Source of the DNA: a bacterium
GTDB lineage: Bacteria > Sysuimicrobiota > Sysuimicrobiia > Sysuimicrobiales > Segetimicrobiaceae
Assembly: GCA_035307765.1 (NCBI GenBank)
Contig: DATGHU010000023.1
Span: forward strand, 62,001-126,000
Direction of reading: 5' to 3'
Length of the DNA stretch: 64,000 bases
The notes under the pieces were generated by a model. That model made no database searches. It saw only the letters and a program-made list of their open reading frames with translations, and was not told where the DNA came from. A program made the translations under genes and the position numbers. Positions 33,079 through 44,129 of the stretch are shown piece by piece; the first letter of the stretch is position 1, and every line of letters begins with the position of its first letter.

Positions 33079-36000
33079 ATGCGGATTACCATGCTGCAGT
33101 GGGCGGTGGGGCTGTTTTGCGCGCTGATCGGGGCGCTGATGATCACGGTTCCTGAGCAGTTCGACACCCCCGCCTATGCGGCATTCGTTCCACACCTGAC
33201 CGGGTGGGGGTTGGCGTTCCTCGTGGCCGGGAACGGCCTGCTCGCCGTCGCCATCTTCAGTCCCCGGCGGACGCTGACGATCGTCGGCCACCTGCTGGCC
33301 GCCGGTGTCGTGCTCGCTCTCGCCCGGGGTTTCACCGTCCCCGGGATCTGGACCGCGACGTGTCAGTATGCGGTCCTCGGACTGGGAACGGCGATCGCAC
33401 CGTTCATCCGCGGACCCGGCGGGCCGGAGGAGTGGCGCGGGGGGCGCCATCTGTTCGGCCTGCTGATGGGCCTAGGCGCGATGGCGTCGGGGCTCATGTT
33501 CTGGGGGTTCCCACGCCAATTTCTCGCGCCGTTCTACGACGTGGTTCGCCCTCATCTTGCGCTGTATGGGTTGATCTTCGTGGGCGGCGGGGGAGCGCTC
33601 GTCTTCGCCCAACTACCCCAGCTCCCTCGGTGGGCCACCAGGGTGCTCTATCCGGTCGGCGGTGGGGCGTTACTCGTTTCTCTCGCAACGACAGCTCTGC
33701 CGGCCCGGTACTGGACCGGGATCGTCTATGGCGGCGCATTTGGCCTGCTCCTCGTCCTCCAGCCGTGGATGGGACCGTTACTCTATGCGATCAGGCCGAG
33801 TTCGCTTCGCGCGCGGATCGCCTTGGCGCTGGCGGTTGCTGCGGCGGTCCCGCTGATCTTTGCGGTGGGCTTCGTCACCGGAGAGGAAGAGCGGTCGGCA
33901 ACGCAGCAGGCACTCGTGCTTCAGCAGACGCTCGCGAAGTCGCTGGCCGATCAGATTTCCGACTTCGTCGTCCAACATCGGGCCGCCGCGGTCACCCTGG
34001 CCGATTCGCTCAGCCTCTCGGGACTGGATCATGGGGGGGAGGAGGCCCTGCTGCGCGCGGTCGCCGGCGAGTCTCCCGACATCGTGGCGTTCTCCAGCTA
34101 CGACGCCGCCGGGCAACCACGCGCGCGCAGTGACGGGCGCCCTCTGCACGCCGCCAACGGCCTGCATGTGTTTGAGGCGGCGAGGGAGACCAACGGGCTA
34201 TCGGTCGATTTCTATGTCTCACCGACGATTCACCAGCTGGTCATGGGGTTTGCGGCCCCGACGCGCTCCTCGGACGGACAATTTTCGGGGGCAGTGCTCG
34301 GTACGGTGGAAGCATCCAGCATCGACGACATCCTAAGGAGGGTCAGCACCGACATCGCTGGTGCGAGTTACCTAGTTGACGAGGCGGGCCGCGTGATTGC
34401 GTCCGGAGACGCCACCCGGTACCCGCTCCACACGGACCTGTCCGGTGCGCCGCCAGTAACCGAGATGCTCCTGGGCAGTCACCTTCCGGGGTCGCTCATC
34501 TACCGCGGCGCGGAAGGCGTGCGTGTGGTTGGGTACGCGCGCCTGGACGATGTCACCTGGGGCGTGGTCGTGGAGCGCCCTCGGGCGGCCGCGCTGGCGG
34601 GGGCGGACAGAGTTCGTGAGCGCGCCTTCCAGGTCCACCTGCTCCTGATCGGGCTGGCCGCCCTGGCTGGGATCGTCCTGGCCAGCGCCATCGCCAAGCC
34701 CTTGGAGGGGCTCGCCCGGGAGGTCACCCGATTCGACGAAGGGACCAGTCACGATCCGGTTCCCCACAGCGCCGTCGCCGAGGTGCGAGAGCTTTCCACC
34801 GCATTCGAGGAGATGCGCACCCGCCTGGCGGCCCGCACGGCGGAGCGCGCACGGGCGGAAGGGGAGCGGGTCGAGGCGCTCGGGCGAGAGCGGCGCCTCT
34901 CCAACCACGTCCGCCTGCTGCTCGAATCTGTCACGGAGGGAGTCTACGGCATTGATATGCAGGGGTGCTGCACGTTTATCAACCAGACCGCAGCGAACGT
35001 GCTCGGGTATGCTCCCGATGAACTGATCGGCCGGGACATGCACGCCGTGCTGCACCACAGCTTGGCCGATGGCTCACCGTATCCGGTCGAGGCCTGCCCG
35101 ATCCTTCGGGCGCTCCGGACCGGCCATGCGTGCCGAATCGACAGCGAGGTCTTCTGGCGCCGGGACGGCACGTCGTTTCCCGTCGAGTTCTCATCGGGAC
35201 CGATCGTGGGGGAGCACGGGCTGGAGGGGGCGGTGGTGGCGTTTGAGGACATCACGGCGCGCCGTCGCAACGAAGCGGCGCTGCAGGCGAGCGAAGAGCG
35301 GATCCGCCTGATCATCGAGACGGCCCAGGACGCGTTCGTGGCCACAGATCCCGACGGGTTGATCACCGCTTGGAATGCCCAGGCGGAGGCGACGTTTGGC
35401 TGGCCGCGGTCGGAGGCGGTCGGCCGCCGATTGTCCGACACGATCATTCCCCCCCAAGCTCGGGACACACACGAGGGGAGGTTGAAGCAGGTCCTCGCCG
35501 CGGGCGGCGTTGCGGTCTTCGACAGGCGGTTTGAGACGACGGCCCTCCACCGCGATGGCCACGAATTCCCCGTCGAGTTTTCGGTCTCCCCCGTGCGGGC
35601 GGGCGATGCGTTCAGCTTCAACATCTTTGTCCACGACATCTCCGAGCGCAAGCAGACCGAGCTGGCGTTGCGGGAGCGGGAAGCCCGCATTAGCGCGATC
35701 ATGGACTCGACGTCCGACGGGATCCTCTTTGTCGGCCTGAACGGTCGGATCCAGACGGCCAACCGCCGGGCGGGAGTGCTCCTGGCACAGCCGCTGGGGT
35801 CGACGGCGAAGGGTGATCTGCGGGATCTCCTCGCCTCGGTGGGGGTTGAGCTCGCCGAGTGCGAGACCGTGCTCGACACGATCAAGGCGCTGCGGGAAGG
35901 AAGATCGGTCAGCGGGGAGGGTGACCTCGAGTTGTCGGTGACCAAGCGCGTGCTGCACTGGGAGATGCAGCCCACCTGGGGAGCGGGGGGAACGATTGCC

Positions 36001-36732
36001 GGGTACACCTTGACCCTCCACGACATGACCGAGGAGCGAGAGGTCAGCCGGATGAAGTCCGACTTTGTTTCCTTCGTCACCCACCAGCTGCGTACTCCGC
36101 TGTCGGGGATCAAGTGGATGCTGGAACTGGCGGCGGAGACGGAGGCGGCGGAGGACCTCCGCCAATACATCGACGATGCGCGTGCGGCCAATCAGCGGTT
36201 GATCCACCTCGTCAACGATCTGTTGGACGTCTCTCGGCTTGAGAGCGGACGCCTCACGCTTACCTCCCAGGAACTGGACCTGACGGAGCTCACCAAGAGC
36301 GTCTTGGCCGAACTGGCCCCGATCATCCACGAGAAAGGCCATCGCCTCACGGTCGCCCCGGCCGAGACGCCCCCCCCCGTGCAGGCGGACCCGCAGCTGA
36401 TGCGGCAGGTGGTGATGAACCTCCTGTCCAACGCCATTAAGTACACACCGGGGCCGGGAGACATCATCCTGCGCGTCGGCCAGGAGAATGGGGGGGTGAC
36501 CTGGGCGGTCCAGGACAGCGGCATCGGAATCCCCCAGGCCTCGATGTCGAAGTTGTTTGAGAAGTTCTATCGGGCGGACAACGTGGCCATCCTGGAAACC
36601 GAAGGCACGGGCCTCGGCCTCTATCTCGTCCGGCTGATCGTGGAGCGGCACGGGGGGCGGATCTGGTGCGAATCGGAAGAGGGTAAGGGGTCGACGTTTC
36701 ACTTCATGCTGCCGTTTCCGAGGGGGCACTGA
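33079..36732 (+). CDS. Membrane sensor histidine kinase with multiple PAS domains
   Basis: About 1217 residues. Residues 1-250 hold seven or so transmembrane helices; about 265-510 is a Cache-like extracytoplasmic domain (SLADQISDFVVQHRAAAV onward); a helix and HAMP-like region follow. Then come three PAS domains (about 610-725, 730-855, 865-985), and HisKA with His1002 in VTHQLRTPLSG. The ATPase domain has N box NLLSNAIKYTP, G1 DSGIGIP, F box FEKFYR and G2 GTGLGLYLV. No receiver is attached; two stand-alone receivers are encoded next. ATG at 33079 follows AAGGAGAGG; ATG 33046 is possible. Confidence 0.92.
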   Translation: MRITMLQWAVGLFCALIGALMITVPEQFDTPAYAAFVPHLTGWGLAFLVAGNGLLAVAIFSPRRTLTIVGHLLAAGVVLALARGFTVPGIWTATCQYAVLGLGTAIAPFIRGPGGPEEWRGGRHLFGLLMGLGAMASGLMFWGFPRQFLAPFYDVVRPHLALYGLIFVGGGGALVFAQLPQLPRWATRVLYPVGGGALLVSLATTALPARYWTGIVYGGAFGLLLVLQPWMGPLLYAIRPSSLRARIALALAVAAAVPLIFAVGFVTGEEERSATQQALVLQQTLAKSLADQISDFVVQHRAAAVTLADSLSLSGLDHGGEEALLRAVAGESPDIVAFSSYDAAGQPRARSDGRPLHAANGLHVFEAARETNGLSVDFYVSPTIHQLVMGFAAPTRSSDGQFSGAVLGTVEASSIDDILRRVSTDIAGASYLVDEAGRVIASGDATRYPLHTDLSGAPPVTEMLLGSHLPGSLIYRGAEGVRVVGYARLDDVTWGVVVERPRAAALAGADRVRERAFQVHLLLIGLAALAGIVLASAIAKPLEGLAREVTRFDEGTSHDPVPHSAVAEVRELSTAFEEMRTRLAARTAERARAEGERVEALGRERRLSNHVRLLLESVTEGVYGIDMQGCCTFINQTAANVLGYAPDELIGRDMHAVLHHSLADGSPYPVEACPILRALRTGHACRIDSEVFWRRDGTSFPVEFSSGPIVGEHGLEGAVVAFEDITARRRNEAALQASEERIRLIIETAQDAFVATDPDGLITAWNAQAEATFGWPRSEAVGRRLSDTIIPPQARDTHEGRLKQVLAAGGVAVFDRRFETTALHRDGHEFPVEFSVSPVRAGDAFSFNIFVHDISERKQTELALREREARISAIMDSTSDGILFVGLNGRIQTANRRAGVLLAQPLGSTAKGDLRDLLASVGVELAECETVLDTIKALREGRSVSGEGDLELSVTKRVLHWEMQPTWGAGGTIAGYTLTLHDMTEEREVSRMKSDFVSFVTHQLRTPLSGIKWMLELAAETEAAEDLRQYIDDARAANQRLIHLVNDLLDVSRLESGRLTLTSQELDLTELTKSVLAELAPIIHEKGHRLTVAPAETPPPVQADPQLMRQVVMNLLSNAIKYTPGPGDIILRVGQENGGVTWAVQDSGIGIPQASMSKLFEKFYRADNVAILETEGTGLGLYLVRLIVERHGGRIWCESEEGKGSTFHFMLPFPRGH

Positions 36733-37124
36733 TGGGAGCTCGACACCGTATCTTGATCGTCGAGGACGATCGGTTCCTCCGGCGGGCCTGCCAAGCCGGC
36801 CTCGAACAGCGAGGCTACACCGTGACCACGGCGCAGGATGGGGCGGAGGGCCTTCGGCTCGCGCAGGCGGAACTCCCCGACCTCATCCTGCTCGATCTGC
36901 TCATGCCGAAGCTCCCCGGGATCGAGGTGTTGCGGGCCCTCAAGGCCGGGGAGGAGACCCGCGCCATTCCGGTCCTCATCTTGTCCAATTCGTCGCGCGA
37001 CCTTGATATTAACCTGGTGCAGGAGTTGGGCGCCGTCGGGTCTTTGGTCAAGGCGAACCTGTCGCTGCAGGATCTGGGCGAACGGGTGAAGCGGATCCTG
37101 GAGGCCCCCGGGGACGATGCCTGA
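36732..37124 (+). CDS. Stand-alone response regulator receiver (CheY-like) 1
   Basis: 130 residues consisting only of a receiver domain: acidic pocket Glu11-Asp12-Asp13, phosphoacceptor Asp55 (LILLDLLMPK), a Ser in LILSNSS, and Lys in SLVKANLS (the usual KP pair is KA). With no output domain it should act by protein contact. It overlaps the kinase stop by one base, so phosphorylation by that kinase is likely. Its target may be the ATPase encoded two genes downstream. Confidence 0.9.
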   Translation: MGARHRILIVEDDRFLRRACQAGLEQRGYTVTTAQDGAEGLRLAQAELPDLILLDLLMPKLPGIEVLRALKAGEETRAIPVLILSNSSRDLDINLVQELGAVGSLVKANLSLQDLGERVKRILEAPGDDA

Positions 37125-37506
37125 GGGGACACGGCGCATCCTCATCGTCGAAGACGACCGCTTTCTCCGCAAAGCGGCAGAGGCCGCCCTCCGCCGGCAC
37201 GGGTTCGCGGTGCTGACGGCCGCGGATGGCGAGGAGGGATTGCGGGTCGCCCGGGCCGAGGTTCCCGACCTCGTCCTCCTTGACCTGATCATGCCCGGCC
37301 TCCAGGGCTTCGAAGTGCTGCGGCAGCTGAAAGCGAATGACGCCACTTCCAAAATCCCGGTCATCGTGATGAGCAATCTCAGTCAGGACAACGACATGGA
37401 GCAGGCCCTCATCGGCGGCGCGGAAGCCTACCTGATCAAGGCCAACCTGTCCCTCGACGACCTCGTCAAGCGGATCAAAGACCTGTTTGCGGCGAGGGCG
37501 GGCTGA
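37117..37506 (+). CDS. Stand-alone response regulator receiver (CheY-like) 2
   Basis: 129 residues, single receiver domain, similar to the preceding gene (shared ILIVEDDRFLR start, KANLS near the end), which suggests a tandem duplication. Phosphoacceptor Asp56 (LVLLDLIMPG), Ser in IVMSNLS, Lys in LIKANLS. It overlaps the first receiver gene by 8 bases and its stop overlaps the start of the ATPase gene (TGATGG). Two receivers for one kinase hint at a branched or phosphate-sink circuit. Confidence 0.9.
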   Translation: MPEGTRRILIVEDDRFLRKAAEAALRRHGFAVLTAADGEEGLRVARAEVPDLVLLDLIMPGLQGFEVLRQLKANDATSKIPVIVMSNLSQDNDMEQALIGGAEAYLIKANLSLDDLVKRIKDLFAARAG

Positions 37507-39242
37507 TGGCGGGCGTGCGGGCGAGCGAACAAGAGCTCAAGGACCTGCTGGTGACGCAGCTGGAGGTCCTCGACGAGGCCGAGTTCGGCAAGGTCCGCGA
37601 GCTGGCGGACCGCTTTAAGATCCCCTTCGAGCAGGCCCTGGTCGAGCGGGGCGGCGTGCCGATGCACTTCCTGTTGGAGAGCCTGGGGAAAGCCTGGGGC
37701 GTCGGGTTCAAGGAACTGCGGGCATCGGACGTCCGCCCGGACGCCCTCCGGCTGGTGCCGGAGGAGTTTGCGCGGTCCCGCACCCTGCTGCCCTTCGCCG
37801 TTCGCGACGGACAGCTCCACGTTGCGATGTGGGATCCGCGCGATCAGCCCGCCATCGACGAGCTGCAGCGCATGGCCTGGATGCGGGTCGTGCCGCACCT
37901 GGCGACGGAGACCGCGATTCAGCGCGCGCTCCTCCTCTACAAGGGAGACCTGCACGCCATTCTCGAACGCGCCGTCACCGAGCGGGCGGCGGTCGTGTCT
38001 GGCGACGGGGACGACCAAGGGCGCTCGGCGATCACCCTTCTGGACAGCATCCTCGAGTACGCGGTCGTCTCCGAGGCGTCGGACGTCCACATCGAGCCCT
38101 ACGAACTCGAGGCCTATGTCCGGTACCGGATCGACGGCGCCCTGCACGATGTGCTCAGCCTTCCCAGCAGCGTCATGCCGTCGCTCCTGGCCCGCATCAA
38201 GATCCTCAGCGAGATGCGCATCGACGAGAAGCGGGTACCGCAGGACGGCCGGTTCGACGCGACCTTCGGCGGGCTGAAGCTGGATTTCCGGGTCGCGACC
38301 ATGCCGACGCATTGGGGCGAAAAAGCGGTGATCCGGCTCTTGACCAAGGAGCGGGCGCTGCTGGATCTCGAGGATCTGGGATTCTTGCCCGCCGACCGGG
38401 AGATCGTCACGCGGGGCATCAGCCGCCCCTTCGGGTTGATCCTGATCACCGGCCCGACGGGGTCGGGGAAGACGACGACGCTGTACGCGACGCTGACCCG
38501 CCTCTTTATCGAACGGCACAACGTCGTGAATATCTCCACGGTGGAAGACCCGGTCGAGTACACGATCCCCCGTGTGAACCAGATCTCGATCAACCCGGTG
38601 GCCGGCATGACCTTCGCCTCGGGCCTGCGGGCGCTGCTGCGGCAGGACCCCGACATCATCATGGTGGGCGAGATCCGAGATCGGGAAACGGTTGAGATGG
38701 CAATCCGCGCGGCGCTGGTGGGCCGGCTGGTTTTGTCGACCCTGCACACGAACGACGCCACGAGCGCGGTTCCCCGCCTGCTGGACCTGGGGATCGAGCC
38801 GTTTCTGATCAATTCCACGCTCGCGCTCGTGATGGCCCAGCGGTTGGTCCGGAAGATCTGCCTCCACTGCCGTCAGAGCGTGCCGCTCGAGCGCGACACC
38901 CTCGAGCGGCTGCGGGCCCGGGCCGACTACGAGGAGACGATCCGCATCCTTCAAGCGGAGGGTGTCCTGGGCCATTCGGCCGACCCCCTCTCCGGCCTCC
39001 ACGTCTTCAAGGGCAAGGGGTGCCCGCAGTGTCTCGGCAGCGGGTACCGGGGGCGGATGGGGGTGTTTGAGCTGTTCGAGGTGACCGACACCATCCGCAC
39101 GATGATTCTGGAAAGGCGCGACGCCTCGGCGATCCGTAAGGTCGCCATCGCGGGCGGAATGCGGACGATGTTCTGGGACGGCCTGGCCAAGTCGATCATG
39201 GGCGAGACGACGATCGAAGAGGTGTTCCGGGTCGCCCTGTAG
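37506..39242 (+). CDS. Type IV pilus/type II secretion assembly ATPase (PilB/GspE-like)
   Basis: 578 residues: an N-terminal GspE domain (about 1-150) and the T2SE motor domain. Walker A is GPTGSGKT at 316-323; Asp and His boxes follow (VEDPVEY, LRQDPDIIMVGEIRD, LSTLHTNDA). A tetracysteine zinc motif is formed by CLHC near residue 452 and CPQC near 505, typical of extension ATPases rather than PilT. It is co-transcribed with a kinase and two receivers, pointing to phosphorelay control of pilus extension. A second such ATPase is at 62231. Confidence 0.93.
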   Translation: MAGVRASEQELKDLLVTQLEVLDEAEFGKVRELADRFKIPFEQALVERGGVPMHFLLESLGKAWGVGFKELRASDVRPDALRLVPEEFARSRTLLPFAVRDGQLHVAMWDPRDQPAIDELQRMAWMRVVPHLATETAIQRALLLYKGDLHAILERAVTERAAVVSGDGDDQGRSAITLLDSILEYAVVSEASDVHIEPYELEAYVRYRIDGALHDVLSLPSSVMPSLLARIKILSEMRIDEKRVPQDGRFDATFGGLKLDFRVATMPTHWGEKAVIRLLTKERALLDLEDLGFLPADREIVTRGISRPFGLILITGPTGSGKTTTLYATLTRLFIERHNVVNISTVEDPVEYTIPRVNQISINPVAGMTFASGLRALLRQDPDIIMVGEIRDRETVEMAIRAALVGRLVLSTLHTNDATSAVPRLLDLGIEPFLINSTLALVMAQRLVRKICLHCRQSVPLERDTLERLRARADYEETIRILQAEGVLGHSADPLSGLHVFKGKGCPQCLGSGYRGRMGVFELFEVTDTIRTMILERRDASAIRKVAIAGGMRTMFWDGLAKSIMGETTIEEVFRVAL

Positions 39243-39261
39243 ACGTGCGGCGGTGTTCCGC

Positions 39262-39296
39262 GCGCGCGCGGTCCCCGTCCAGGGGGCCGCGCGCGC
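39262..39296 (+). terminator. GC-rich hairpin after the pilus ATPase gene
   Basis: GCGCGCGCGG (39262-39271) can pair with CCGCGCGCGC (39287-39296), with an inner CCCC/GGGG extension. No T-run follows (TCTCGG), so termination strength is uncertain. Confidence 0.45.
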
Positions 39297-39397
39297 TCTC
39301 GGACGGAGGACAACGGCTTCCCGCTGTAATATGCGTAGGGGGTGCCGGCCGCTGGCGGCGGCGCCCACCGACGTGTCGGCTGAGCGAGGAGGGAACC

Positions 39398-40369
39398 GTG
39401 AAAGCGATCCGTGTGCATGCCACTGGAGGGCCTGAGGTGTTGCGCCTCGAGGACCTGCCGACGCCCGAGCCGGGCCGCGGGCAGGCGCTCGTCAAGATCC
39501 AGGCGATCGGCGTCAACTACACCGACATCTATTCCCGGGTGGGCTGGTCCAAGGCGTCGCTGCCGTTCACGATTGGCGTCGAAGCCGCGGGGACGGTAGA
39601 GGGGGTGGGGCCGGAGGTGTCGGGGATCACCCGAGGCGACCGCGTTGCCTCCACCGGGGCGATGGGCGCGTACGCGGAATATGCCGTGATCCCGGCGTGG
39701 CGCCTGGTCAAGCTGCCGGGGGGAACCGAGTTCACCACGGCGGCGGCGGCGATGCTGCAGGGCATGACCGCGCACTACCTCTGCCACAGCACCTACCGGC
39801 TCGCCGCCGGTGAGACCGCCCTGGTCCACGCCGCGGCCGGCGGGGTGGGGTTGCTGCTCGTGCAGATGGCGAAGATGCTCGGCGCGCGCGTGATCGGGAC
39901 CGTGTCCACGCAGGCGAAGGCTCTCCTCGCGCGGGAGGCCGGGGCCGACGACGTCGTTCTGTACACGACGGTCGATTTTGAATCCGAGGTCAAGCGGCTG
40001 ACGGAGGGAAAGGGCGTCCAGGTCGTCTACGACTCCGTCGGCAAGACGACCTTCGATCAGAGCTTGAACTGCCTGGCGCCCCGGGGTCTGATGGTCCTTT
40101 TCGGCCAGGCGAGTGGCCCGGTCCCGCCGGTCGACCCCCAGCGGTTGAACGCGGGGGGATCGCTCTTCCTGACGCGCCCCACGCTCGGGAATTACACTTC
40201 CACCGCCGAGGAGCTCAACGACCGCGCCGGCGACGTCTTGAGCTGGGTGGCCTCCGGCCGGCTGAAGCTCCGGATCGACCGCACCTTCCCGCTCGCCCAG
40301 GCCGCGGAGGCCCACCGGGCGCTGGCGAGTCGAGGCACTTCCGGAAAACTCTTGCTGCTGCCGGCGTAG
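39398..40369 (+). CDS. Quinone oxidoreductase-like zinc-independent MDR enzyme
   Basis: 323 residues of the medium-chain dehydrogenase/reductase superfamily, quinone oxidoreductase type. The N-terminal GroES-like domain has VGVNYTDIYSR-like residues (IGVNYTDIYSRVG); the nucleotide-binding motif is HAAAGGVGLLLVQMAKMLGA. The zinc-ligand cysteines of alcohol dehydrogenases are missing. It probably reduces quinones or enones with NADPH. GTG at 39398 follows GAGGAGGG; the family N-terminus (MKAIRVHATGGPEVL) begins here. Confidence 0.92.
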   Translation: MKAIRVHATGGPEVLRLEDLPTPEPGRGQALVKIQAIGVNYTDIYSRVGWSKASLPFTIGVEAAGTVEGVGPEVSGITRGDRVASTGAMGAYAEYAVIPAWRLVKLPGGTEFTTAAAAMLQGMTAHYLCHSTYRLAAGETALVHAAAGGVGLLLVQMAKMLGARVIGTVSTQAKALLAREAGADDVVLYTTVDFESEVKRLTEGKGVQVVYDSVGKTTFDQSLNCLAPRGLMVLFGQASGPVPPVDPQRLNAGGSLFLTRPTLGNYTSTAEELNDRAGDVLSWVASGRLKLRIDRTFPLAQAAEAHRALASRGTSGKLLLLPA

Positions 40370-40398
40370 CGCGCTCATCGCGGGGCGGCGCCCCGCCG

Positions 40399-40427
40399 TT
40401 GACCCCTATTCCGGCGCTTGCTACAGT
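40399..40427 (+). promoter_or_regulatory. Promoter of leuS
   Basis: TTGACC at 40399-40404, a 17-base spacer and TACAGT at 40422-40427, preceded by TGC (extended -10). It lies just after a short GC-rich palindrome (CGGGGCGGCGCCCCG, 40381-40395) that may end the upstream gene. The leader of about 70 bases is too short for a T-box. Confidence 0.75.
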
Positions 40428-40504
40428 AGGGATACTCTACCAGCGCGGGCACCGTTCATCTCATCGCCGCTCCGGCACGTCGGTGGGAGCGGGGCAGGAG
40501 ACGT

Positions 40505-42943
<2,439 letters not shown>

Positions 42944-42962
42944 GGCGACGTCCGAGGGGAGA

Positions 42963-42990
42963 GGAACTTTTCGCCAGTCCGCTGCGTCTT
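42963..42990 (+). promoter_or_regulatory. ECF-type promoter before the sigma factor gene
   Basis: GGAACTT at 42963-42969 and CGTCTT at 42985-42990 (17 bases between GGAAC and CGTC) match the bipartite GGAAC/CGTC pattern of ECF sigma promoters. It sits just ahead of the ECF sigma gene, as expected for autoregulation. Confidence 0.65.
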
Positions 42991-43017
42991 TCTTGGGTGA
43001 TGGAGAGGCTGGCCGTG

Positions 43018-43623
43018 ATGGTCCCGATGGCGCGACCTGATGCGGTCCGCGCGGATCGTTATACGCGGGAAGAGCTGGCGCGGTACGATGCGATCATCCA
43101 GCGATACGCCCGCCATGTGTACAACATTGCCTACCGCATGGCGGGCAACGAGGCCGACGCGCGGGACCTCTCCCAGGAAGCCTTCCTGCGGGTCTTCCGA
43201 GCGCTGCGGCGGGTCGAGCCCGACGCGCCGCTGGAGAGCTGGCTGCATCGGATCGTCAGCAACCTCTACATCGACCTGCTCCGCAAGCGGCCGCGGGCGA
43301 GGGTCGAATCGCTCGATGCTCCGATGGAAACCCCGCGCGGCGAGATGGTGCGGGAGTTTCCCGACATCGAGTCGAGCCCCGAGGCCATCATCGAGCGTGA
43401 ACAGCTGGACGGGGCGATCCAGCGCGCGTTGGGGACCTTGAGCGCGGACCTCCGACTGGTGGTCGTGCTGAGCGATATCGAGGGGCTGGCCTACGAAGAG
43501 ATCGCCACAATCCTGCACGTGCCCTTGGGGACGGTGAAATCCCGGCTCCATCGCGCGCGGCAGATGCTCCAGCAGCGGCTGCGCCCCTATATGGAAGCGC
43601 GCCGGCGGGGATGGGACGGATGA
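43018..43623 (+). CDS. ECF RNA polymerase sigma factor
   Basis: About 201 residues with sigma region 2 (YAVNIAYRMAGNEADARDLSQEAFLRVF-like, here VYNIAYRMAGNEADARDL) and region 4 (YEEIATILHVPLGTVKSRLH), separated by a linker. No region 3, as in extracytoplasmic-function factors related to RpoE/SigW. It is followed with overlap by a zinc-type anti-sigma factor and an RseB-like protein, so it probably answers envelope stress. ATG at 43018 has GGAGAGG 9 bases upstream; ATG 43000 would add six residues. An ECF-type promoter lies upstream. Confidence 0.92.
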   Translation: MVPMARPDAVRADRYTREELARYDAIIQRYARHVYNIAYRMAGNEADARDLSQEAFLRVFRALRRVEPDAPLESWLHRIVSNLYIDLLRKRPRARVESLDAPMETPRGEMVREFPDIESSPEAIIEREQLDGAIQRALGTLSADLRLVVVLSDIEGLAYEEIATILHVPLGTVKSRLHRARQMLQQRLRPYMEARRRGWDG

Positions 43624-44129
43624 AGATGAACCACCATCGTGTCGGACAACTGCTGTCCGCGTACCTGGACGGCGAGCTCCTCCCCCGCGAGGGGGCGGCG
43701 GTGCAGGAACACCTGCTGGAATGTCGGCGCTGCCGCGAGGAGTACGAGCGCCTCCGGACCACCAAGGGCCTGCTCGGCGAACTCCCGCTGGCCGAGCCCC
43801 CCGCGGAGTTTTGGCGGGTGGTGCGCGCGCCCGAGGCCGCCGCGGCGCCGCCGCGGCGGATTTCGTGGCGGGTGCCGTTGCTGCTGCGGCCGGCGTGGGC
43901 GGTCGCGGCCGTGATCGTGATCCTCGCGCTGGCCCTGATCCCGCTCGTCAAGGGGACGGTCGATCGGCTGCACGCGGCAGAGATTGGGGTCGACCTCTAC
44001 GTGCGCGAGCACGCGCTGCAGATGAGCACGGAGCCGCTGCCGGATCGCGCCTACCTCGGGGTGGTGACGGGGGACGCGGATCTCGTGCTCGTCGGGGGGT
44101 CGACCCATCGCGACGAGGGAGCGCCGTGA
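43620..44129 (+). CDS. Anti-sigma factor with zinc-finger (ZAS-like) domain
   Basis: About 169 residues. The N-terminal cytoplasmic part has the zinc anti-sigma pattern: HHRVGQLLSAYLDGEL, then HLLECRRCREEYERL with His-x3-Cys-x2-Cys. One transmembrane helix follows (AVAAVIVILALALIPLV, about residues 98-116), then a short outer domain. It should hold the ECF sigma factor inactive until an envelope signal triggers release. ATG at 43620 overlaps the sigma stop codon (ATGA). The stop overlaps the next gene. Confidence 0.9.
   Translation: MKMNHHRVGQLLSAYLDGELLPREGAAVQEHLLECRRCREEYERLRTTKGLLGELPLAEPPAEFWRVVRAPEAAAAPPRRISWRVPLLLRPAWAVAAVIVILALALIPLVKGTVDRLHAAEIGVDLYVREHALQMSTEPLPDRAYLGVVTGDADLVLVGGSTHRDEGAP

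Noticed and set aside
40428-40504. Possible T-box leader of leuS
   Set aside because: The leader is only about 70 bases and lacks the T-box sequence and specifier stem.
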